Assembly (NCBI GenBank): GCA_963808965.1
Contig: CAWEHU010000008.1
Coordinates: forward strand, 1-29,187
DNA from: CAWEHU01 sp963808965
GTDB lineage: Bacteria > Pseudomonadota > Alphaproteobacteria > Acetobacterales > Acetobacteraceae
Direction of reading: 5' to 3'
DNA length: 29,187 nucleotides
This document shows positions 23,928 through 29,187 of the stretch, piece after piece. A program made the position numbers and the translations under genes. The notes below the pieces were generated by a model that saw only the letters and a program-made list of their open reading frames with translations, searched no databases and was not told the origin of the DNA. Numbering within the stretch: the stretch's first letter is position 1; each line of letters opens with the position of its first letter.

Positions 23928-25064
23928 TCAAGCCGCCTGCGGCATCGGTGGCCGTCGCTCCGGCCATAGGCGTGGACCGAGCAGAAGCCATCCGCAAACG
24001 AGCCCCGGCGCGACCGCCTGAACCCAGATCAGCGGGACCAGCGCGTTGTCCCGGGCGGCGAGATTGCCGACGGCGAGACCCAATGCGAGCAGGACGACGA
24101 CAGCGGCAATAGCCGCGAGCGGTCGCACGATGCCGCCATGCCGGCGGAATCCGCCGGTCAGCACGGAGAGTAAAGCGACCAGGGCGAACGACCCGGCCGT
24201 GAGCGGGGTGGCGAGCCGCTTATGGGCCTCGGCGAACCACTTTGGCGCGTCGCGAGCGTTCGCCAGAACCTCCGGGGTGGGATGCAGGAGGTCGTGGACT
24301 GAGACCTCGCTCATGTCACGCACCCGGATGTCGTTCTTCGCGGTTTGCGAGAGGTCGATCGTGTTCTCTCCGAAGGTCAGGACGTTGAGCCTCCCGGTCT
24401 GCCGGTCGAGTTCCTGGCGGCTGCCGTTGATCAGCAGCACCCTCGGACCAACGGGTCCGTCCAGCAAGCGCCCGCGCTCGGCGAGGATGGTCGCATGCGA
24501 GTTCTTCTGTCGTGCGTCGTCGACGAGGATGCCTCGGAGAGTTCCCTCCGGGTCGCGCGAACGGACGTAGACCGTGAGATCGTCGGAAACCGGCGTAAAA
24601 ACACCTTCCTGAAGGAGAAACGCCGCCATGCGGTTGCGAATCTCCCATTGATATTCGCGGAAAGCGCTCAGACTCTCCGGGACGATCCATAAGTTGAGGA
24701 GGTACCCCGCCCCGATCGCCACCGCGGCCACGGCCAGCGCGGGCCGGGCAAGGGCGAGGGGGGATAGGCCCGCTGCCCGCATGACCGTCAACTCCCGGTC
24801 TCCGGCGAGACGCTGATAGACGAACTGGACCACGACGAAGCTCGTGATCGGCAGGATCACGGCGACAAAGCTCGGGATCAGCAGCCCGGTCAGCTCCAGG
24901 AAGACGACCAGCGACAGGCCGTGATTGACCACCAGTTCCACGAACCGGAGCGACTGGGTGAGCCAGATCAGAGCCGCCAGGCCGCCGGTGACGGCGATGA
25001 GGGCCAGGAGGAGCTGTCGGAACACGTAGCGGTCAAGACGGGTGACGATCGGGCCGGAAGGCAT
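23928..25064 (-). CDS. lptF: LPS export ABC transporter permease LptF
   Basis: This 378-residue inner-membrane permease opens with LDRYVFRQLLLALIAVTGGLAALIWLTQSLRF, the typical LptF N-terminus, and RLAGDRELTVMRAAGLS is the coupling helix. The periplasmic jellyroll (about 130-265) includes IPILVDDAR-like segments (GILVDDARQKNSHATI). Three helices close the protein, with a Pro-rich tail. It is the first gene of the lptF-lptG-lptD-surA-ksgA run. Its promoter should lie in 25065-25315, but no clear -35/-10 was found. Confidence 0.93.
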   Translation of the reverse strand: MPSGPIVTRLDRYVFRQLLLALIAVTGGLAALIWLTQSLRFVELVVNHGLSLVVFLELTGLLIPSFVAVILPITSFVVVQFVYQRLAGDRELTVMRAAGLSPLALARPALAVAAVAIGAGYLLNLWIVPESLSAFREYQWEIRNRMAAFLLQEGVFTPVSDDLTVYVRSRDPEGTLRGILVDDARQKNSHATILAERGRLLDGPVGPRVLLINGSRQELDRQTGRLNVLTFGENTIDLSQTAKNDIRVRDMSEVSVHDLLHPTPEVLANARDAPKWFAEAHKRLATPLTAGSFALVALLSVLTGGFRRHGGIVRPLAAIAAVVVLLALGLAVGNLAARDNALVPLIWVQAVAPGLVCGWLLLGPRLWPERRPPMPQAA

Positions 25065-25315
25065 TGTGCGGAACGGTCTTTCGCCAGAGAAGGGCGCACT
25101 TTATGCCCCGCGCCGAAGAGACGGCCAAACGACAAAATGGTCATGCGACCGGGGCCGCTCGCTGAGGCCGGGTTCTGGGCCACGCGGGCGCGCGATGCAA
25201 GGCCTGGAACACCGGGGGAGGATGCGCGTAAAAGTTGTTGGTCGCGGGAGGCCCGCGATGGGGGCCGGGAGCCGGACGTCCGCCGGAACCCCGGATGTGA
25301 CAGGGAGAACGCAGG

Positions 25316-25519
25316 ATGGCCTACGAGGTGCGGATCAACCGCAAGACGATCGGAACCTACGCTACTACCGAGGAGGCAATGGAGCGCGTCCGCGAGGCGA
25401 CCAAGAACGGACCGACCGACTGCGAAGTGGAGATGATCGATACGGAAACCGGCCACGCTGCCGAGCCCGGCTCCTCGATCAACTGGCGCGAGGAACTGGC
25501 CAACAAGATCGGGTTCTGA
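25316..25519 (+). CDS. Small conserved-type hypothetical protein
   Basis: The 67-residue protein (MAYEVRINRKTIGTYATTEEAMERVREATK...) looks like a compact beta-beta-alpha fold followed by an acidic strand (CEVEMIDTETGHAAEP) and an amphipathic C-terminal helix (NWREELANKIGF). AGGGAG lies about 8 nt before the ATG and the codon bias fits a real gene. I do not know the function. It points away from lptF and converges with the selD fusion across 69 nt that contain two hairpins. Confidence 0.75.
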   Translation: MAYEVRINRKTIGTYATTEEAMERVREATKNGPTDCEVEMIDTETGHAAEPGSSINWREELANKIGF

Positions 25520-25528
25520 TCGCCTGGC

Positions 25529-25577
25529 GCTCGCGCGACACGCTCGGCAGCGAGCCCCGCCGTCTCTCTTGGAGACG
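25529..25577. terminator. Two hairpins between convergent genes
   Basis: GCTCGC (25529-25534) pairs with GCGAGC (25550-25555), and CGTCTC (25561-25566) pairs with GAGACG (25572-25577) around a 5-nt loop. They lie between the stops of the 67-residue gene (25519) and selD (25589). No strong T-tract is present on either strand, so bidirectional termination is plausible but not certain. Confidence 0.4.
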
Positions 25578-25588
25578 TATCGGCACAT

Positions 25589-27730
25589 TCAGCGGACAAA
25601 GCGCAACGGCGGCTCTTCGGGGCGGTGCGGCTCCATCCAGCCGATGATGGCGGCCGTGAGCCCCGCCTCCCGAAGCTCCGCAACGCAATCCTCCGCGCGC
25701 TCCGGTGCGAGGCCAGCCAGCAGGCCGCCCGATGTCTGCGGATCGGCGAGCAGCGCCAGCGCCGCAAATTCGGCAATCCCCGCGTTGCGAAGGGCGCGCG
25801 CATTCTCCGGCGCAAGCGTGCTGGCATATCCTTGCGCGGCGAGTTCTCGCGCTCCGGGCAGCGCCGGTATCGCATCGGTGTCGAGCACGGCGGCAACCGC
25901 GGACGCGCGCAACATTTCGAGAAGGTGCCCCGCGAGGCCGAACCCGGTGACGTCGGTGCAGGCGTGGACGCCGTGCGCGCGGAGAACCCGCGCCGCTTCG
26001 GCATTCGTCCGGCGCATCGAGGCGATCGCGGCTGCGAGCCAACTCGCTTTCACGCGGCCTCGCATGTTCGCGGCGAGAATGATGCCAGTGCCGAGCGGCT
26101 TCGTGAGGATCAGGGCGTCGCCGGGACGCAGGCCGGATTTGCGCGTGACCTTCGCGGGATCGACAAGGCCGGTGACGGAAAAGCCGAGAGCGGTCTCGGC
26201 CGCTTCCCCGCTATGGCCTCCGACGAGCGCGCAGCCATCTCCTTCCAGCGTTTCCGTAGCACCCCGCATCATCGCGGCAAGCTCCGCGCGCATCTTGTCC
26301 GAGCGCATGTATGGCACGGCGGCGATGGCGAGTGCGGTCCAGGGGCGCGCGCCCATAGCGTGCAAATCGGAGAGCGCATGCGCCGCGGCGATCTGGCCAA
26401 ACAGATACGGATCATCGAGGAAGGCGCGGAAGTGATCGACACTCTGCACCACCGCCATCCCAGGCGGCGGCAGAGTAACGGCGCCGTCGTCCGGATGATC
26501 GAGCCCGAGCAGGATGTCGGGGCTCGGGGTGCGCGTGAGCGTGGCGAGCGCGCCCGCCAGCACCTCGGCACCCACCTTGGCGCCGCAGCCGCCGCAGCGC
26601 ATCGGCGCGCTCGGATCCTCCTCCATCGGCCTCAGTTGCTGGTACATGCGCATCCAGCGCCGGTCGATATAGTCCTTCCAGCGCCAGACCCACGCACCCG
26701 ATACGGCGATTCCGTTCCGCCATCCGATGGCGCGTCCGTCGCCCAATCCGAGCAGGACGAGCGCGTCCCGCTGCGGCCGCCACTGTCGTAGCACACGCGC
26801 CCGCGCAGAGCGGCGCAGATTGGCCGCGAGCGGCGCGCCCGCGCGCACGGCCCATACCCCGGCCTTGGGCCGCGCCGCGCCTTCCACGCTGGCGCAGTCG
26901 CCGGCCGCGAAAACGAAAAGATGGCTGACGCTGCGCAGGGTGCGATCGACACGGACGCAGCCGCTCTCGTCACACGCGAGGCCCGAAGCGGCGAGAAAAC
27001 CCGGCGCGACGACGTTGGTCGCCCAGAGCACCTCGTCGGCATCAAGGAAGCTCCCGTCCGAAAGCGCCAGCCTGCCGGCCTCGCGCCGGCCGGCCGTGAC
27101 GCCGAAGACCATCTCCACATGCGCCTCGACCAACGCGGCGCGAGCAACCGCGCGGGCGCGCTTGGGTGCGGCCGGAAGCGGATCGGCTTCGCTGCAAACG
27201 AGCGTGATCCGAGCGCGGTCGCCGAGGCGATGGGCGAGGGCGAGCGCCAGTTCCGTACCGGCCGGTCCCGCCCCCACGACGGCGATGCGCGCGCCGGGGT
27301 GCAAGTGCGCCTCAAGCGCCTCGAGTCGCGCGAGAAAGCGGCCGATCGGCTTGACGGGGACGCCGGCGCCGTCAGGCATGGCCGGCTCGCCGCCCACGTC
27401 GATCGAGAGGAGGTCGAACGGGATCTCCGGCCGTCCAGCGAGTGCCACGGCACGGGCTTGCAGATCAAGTCCTATCGCCTCGTCCACGATAAGCCGCGCG
27501 CCGGACGAGGCGGCGAGCGGCGCCAGGTCGATATGCGCCTGCTCGAAGCGATAGTCGCGCCGAATGAGGCCCGGAAGCATACCGGAATACGGTGTCTCCG
27601 GTTCGCGCCCGATCAGGGTGAGGCGGAGGCCGGGCTCCGGGCGCATCGCGAAACGTCGCAGCACCTCGACATGCGCGTGTCCCGCGCCCAGCAGAACGAG
27701 ATCGGTGGTGACAGGCGCGCAACTCTGCAT
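25589..27730 (-). CDS. selD: Fused FAD/NAD(P)-dependent oxidoreductase and selenide, water dikinase
   Basis: The 713-residue protein has two parts. Residues 1-365 form a pyridine nucleotide-disulfide-type flavoprotein: LVLLGAGHAHVEVL for FAD, VVGAGPAGTELALALAHRLG (about 151-170) for NAD(P), and VFAAGDCASVE (about 273-283). From about residue 377 it is SelD. The catalytic-site region MRCGGCGAKVG has C379 and C382 (Cys, not selenocysteine), followed by LLGLDHPDDGAV, GGHSGEAAETALGFSVTG and DVTGFGLAGHLLEML. SelD makes selenophosphate from selenide and ATP for tRNA selenouridine or selenocysteine. The flavoprotein's role is unproven; handling of the selenium donor redox state is a reasonable guess. 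Such fusions are known. No mnmH, selA or selB is in the window. Confidence 0.93.
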   Translation of the reverse strand: MQSCAPVTTDLVLLGAGHAHVEVLRRFAMRPEPGLRLTLIGREPETPYSGMLPGLIRRDYRFEQAHIDLAPLAASSGARLIVDEAIGLDLQARAVALAGRPEIPFDLLSIDVGGEPAMPDGAGVPVKPIGRFLARLEALEAHLHPGARIAVVGAGPAGTELALALAHRLGDRARITLVCSEADPLPAAPKRARAVARAALVEAHVEMVFGVTAGRREAGRLALSDGSFLDADEVLWATNVVAPGFLAASGLACDESGCVRVDRTLRSVSHLFVFAAGDCASVEGAARPKAGVWAVRAGAPLAANLRRSARARVLRQWRPQRDALVLLGLGDGRAIGWRNGIAVSGAWVWRWKDYIDRRWMRMYQQLRPMEEDPSAPMRCGGCGAKVGAEVLAGALATLTRTPSPDILLGLDHPDDGAVTLPPPGMAVVQSVDHFRAFLDDPYLFGQIAAAHALSDLHAMGARPWTALAIAAVPYMRSDKMRAELAAMMRGATETLEGDGCALVGGHSGEAAETALGFSVTGLVDPAKVTRKSGLRPGDALILTKPLGTGIILAANMRGRVKASWLAAAIASMRRTNAEAARVLRAHGVHACTDVTGFGLAGHLLEMLRASAVAAVLDTDAIPALPGARELAAQGYASTLAPENARALRNAGIAEFAALALLADPQTSGGLLAGLAPERAEDCVAELREAGLTAAIIGWMEPHRPEEPPLRFVR

Positions 27731-27839
27731 CGGTCCAAGGCTAAGGAGGATTGCGGTCGCGGGCTACAGTTGCGCACCGGCCCCATCGCGGGCAGCCTCT
27801 CATGTCTGGAGCTGAGGTGGGCTCGGAGAGGCATCTCGC

Positions 27840-28586
27840 ATGAAGCCGGTTGTTGTCGTCACCGGAGGCAGTCAGGGAATTGGCGCCGCCGTCGCGCGGT
27901 TGGCGGCGCAACGCGGTTACGCCGTCGCGATCTCGTATCAGCGCGCGCGGGATCTGGCTGAGGGTGTGGTCTCCGAGATCAGGCAAGCGGGCGGGCAAGC
28001 GATCGCCGCGCAAGCCGAGATGGCGGACGAGGCCTCCATCGTCGCCTTCTTCGAGACGGTGGATCGCGAACTCGGGCGACCGTCGGCGCTGGTCAACAAT
28101 GCGGGGATTACCGGCCCGGTGGCGACGCTCGAGACCGTCACGAGCGCGATCCTTGACGACGTCATGGGGGTGAATGTGCGCGGCGCGTTCCTGGTGCTGC
28201 GCGAGGCGGTCGCGCGCATGGCGACCGACCGTGGCGGGCAGGGCGGGGCGATCGTCAACATCTCCTCCCGTGCTGCCGAATTGGGCGGGCCGAACGAGTG
28301 GGTCCATTACGCGGCGTCGAAGGGCGCGGTGGACACGCTGACGATCGGCGCGGCGAAGGAGTTGGCCGGACGCGGCATCCGGGTGAACGCGGTCAGTCCC
28401 GGGCTGATCGAGACCGAGATCCACGCCAAGGCCGGGATGCCCGATCGCGTGCATCGCATGGCGAGCGGGGTTCCGATGGGCCGCGCCGGAACTGCGGACG
28501 AGGTGGCGCGCGTGGTGCTGTGGCTTCTCTCGGACGAAGCCTCATACGTGACCGGCGCGATCGTGCCGGTCGGCGGAGGGCGATAA
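27840..28586 (+). CDS. Classical short-chain dehydrogenase/reductase
   Basis: The 248-residue cytoplasmic NAD(P)-dependent enzyme shows every canonical SDR site: VTGGSQGIG (7-15), VNNAG (85-89), ISS (Ser142/143), YAASK (Tyr157, Lys161) and the post-catalytic NAVSPGLIETEIH. It resembles glucose 1-dehydrogenase and 3-oxoacyl-ACP reductase-like SDRs, whose substrates cannot be read from sequence. GGAGAGG lies 8 nt before the ATG. It is divergent from selD across 109 nt and is followed 3 nt later by a second SDR, so they form an operon. Confidence 0.92.
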   Translation: MKPVVVVTGGSQGIGAAVARLAAQRGYAVAISYQRARDLAEGVVSEIRQAGGQAIAAQAEMADEASIVAFFETVDRELGRPSALVNNAGITGPVATLETVTSAILDDVMGVNVRGAFLVLREAVARMATDRGGQGGAIVNISSRAAELGGPNEWVHYAASKGAVDTLTIGAAKELAGRGIRVNAVSPGLIETEIHAKAGMPDRVHRMASGVPMGRAGTADEVARVVLWLLSDEASYVTGAIVPVGGGR

Positions 28587-28589
28587 GCG

Positions 28590-29187
28590 ATGGCGCGCAA
28601 AGCCCTGATCGTCGGCGCCGGCTCCGGACTGAGCGCGTCGCTCGCGCGGCGTTTCGTGCGCGAGGGCATGCATGTCGCTCTTGCCGCACGCGACACGCAG
28701 AAGCTCAGTGCCCTTTGCGCTGAAACCGGTGCGACGGCGTTTTCCTGCGACGCCACGGAACCGGAGCAGGTCTCGAAGCTGTTCGACGACGTGGCTTCCT
28801 CGCTCGGCGAGCCGGACGTGGTCGTCTACAACGCGAGCGGACGGCTCCGCGGGCCATTCGTGGATCTCGATCCGGCGGAGGTGATGCACGCGATCACCGT
28901 CAGCGCGTTCGGTGGTTTCCTGGTCGCGCAGCAGGCAGCCCGCCGCATGGTGCCACGCGGGGCTGGGGCGATCCTGCTCACCGGAGCCTCGGCGAGCGTC
29001 AAAGGGTACGCGCAATCGGCGCCATTCGCGATGGGCAAGTTCGCGCTACGCGGCCTCGCACAAAGCATGGCCCGCGAATTGGCTCCGCGCGGGATCCATG
29101 TCGCGCATTTCGTGATCGACGGTGCGATCCGCGGTCCGGGCCGCGCCGGCGGCTCCGGCCAGCCCGACGACATGCTCGACCCGGATG
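28590..29187 (+). CDS. Divergent SDR with Phe at the catalytic Tyr position (cut by window end)
   Basis: The first 199 residues are visible. The glycine motif reads LIVGAGSGLSASLARRF, the NNAG position is YNASG (about 80-84), and LLTGASAS holds a candidate Ser (about 134). The Y-x-x-x-K site is FAMGK (F146, K150). The stretch GLAQSMARELAPRGIHVAHFVIDG closely resembles the SDR at 6099-6902, so both belong to the same divergent subgroup. It begins 3 nt after the preceding classical SDR. Such a pairing may work on one substrate, but that is only context. Confidence 0.88.
   Translation, partial: MARKALIVGAGSGLSASLARRFVREGMHVALAARDTQKLSALCAETGATAFSCDATEPEQVSKLFDDVASSLGEPDVVVYNASGRLRGPFVDLDPAEVMHAITVSAFGGFLVAQQAARRMVPRGAGAILLTGASASVKGYAQSAPFAMGKFALRGLAQSMARELAPRGIHVAHFVIDGAIRGPGRAGGSGQPDDMLDPD

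Overview
This window is GC-rich bacterial DNA. The gene content and order fit an alphaproteobacterium, most likely Rhodospirillales and probably Acetobacteraceae. The evidence is a block of co-directional envelope and housekeeping genes (lptF-lptG-lptD-surA-ksgA, dcd-murA-hisG-hisD, infA-maf-RNase E/G-like) ending at a tRNA-Phe, a short-form HisG, and a SelD fused to a flavoprotein domain. The taxonomic call is inference from content, not a search.

Layout. (1) 1-5472, accessory: a very large minus-strand gene (257-4971) for a secreted RTX-type multidomain polysaccharide-deacetylase-like protein. It is split by one in-frame amber codon and two +1 frameshifts. A compact set of inverted repeats lies upstream of its GTG start. 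(2) 5473-8935, catabolic cassette: a TetR regulator diverges from a minus-strand operon of an MFS carboxylate-type transporter, a divergent SDR and a DsbA-fold 2-hydroxychromene-2-carboxylate isomerase-like protein. Two ATGAC-N4-GTCAT operators lie in the divergent gap. (3) 9072-12009, degraded accessory DNA: a frameshifted NAD(P)H-FMN reductase, a truncated zinc-type alcohol dehydrogenase/quinone reductase, an ISAs1-family transposase remnant, and about 1.2 kb with no recognisable gene up to tRNA-Phe. (4) 12010-25064, core block on the minus strand: RNA processing, nucleotide sanitation, translation initiation, histidine synthesis, peptidoglycan precursor synthesis, dCTP deamination, 16S rRNA dimethylation, and outer-membrane and LPS biogenesis. 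(5) 25316-29187: a small conserved-type protein, the SelD fusion on the minus strand, and two plus-strand SDR genes, the last cut by the window end.

The TetR/MFS/SDR/isomerase set looks like a regulated uptake and degradation unit. lptF, lptG and lptD supply three parts of the LPS transport bridge, and SurA is the chaperone expected to help LptD fold. A recurring oddity cuts across regions: at least five otherwise well-conserved reading frames, including hisD and ksgA, are broken by one extra base that usually duplicates its neighbour. This makes sequence or assembly error a serious alternative to true gene decay.

I did not find a convincing wholly new system. The strongest leads are the deacetylase/Ig/RTX chimera with its operator-like repeats, and the paired SDRs that carry Phe at the catalytic Tyr position.
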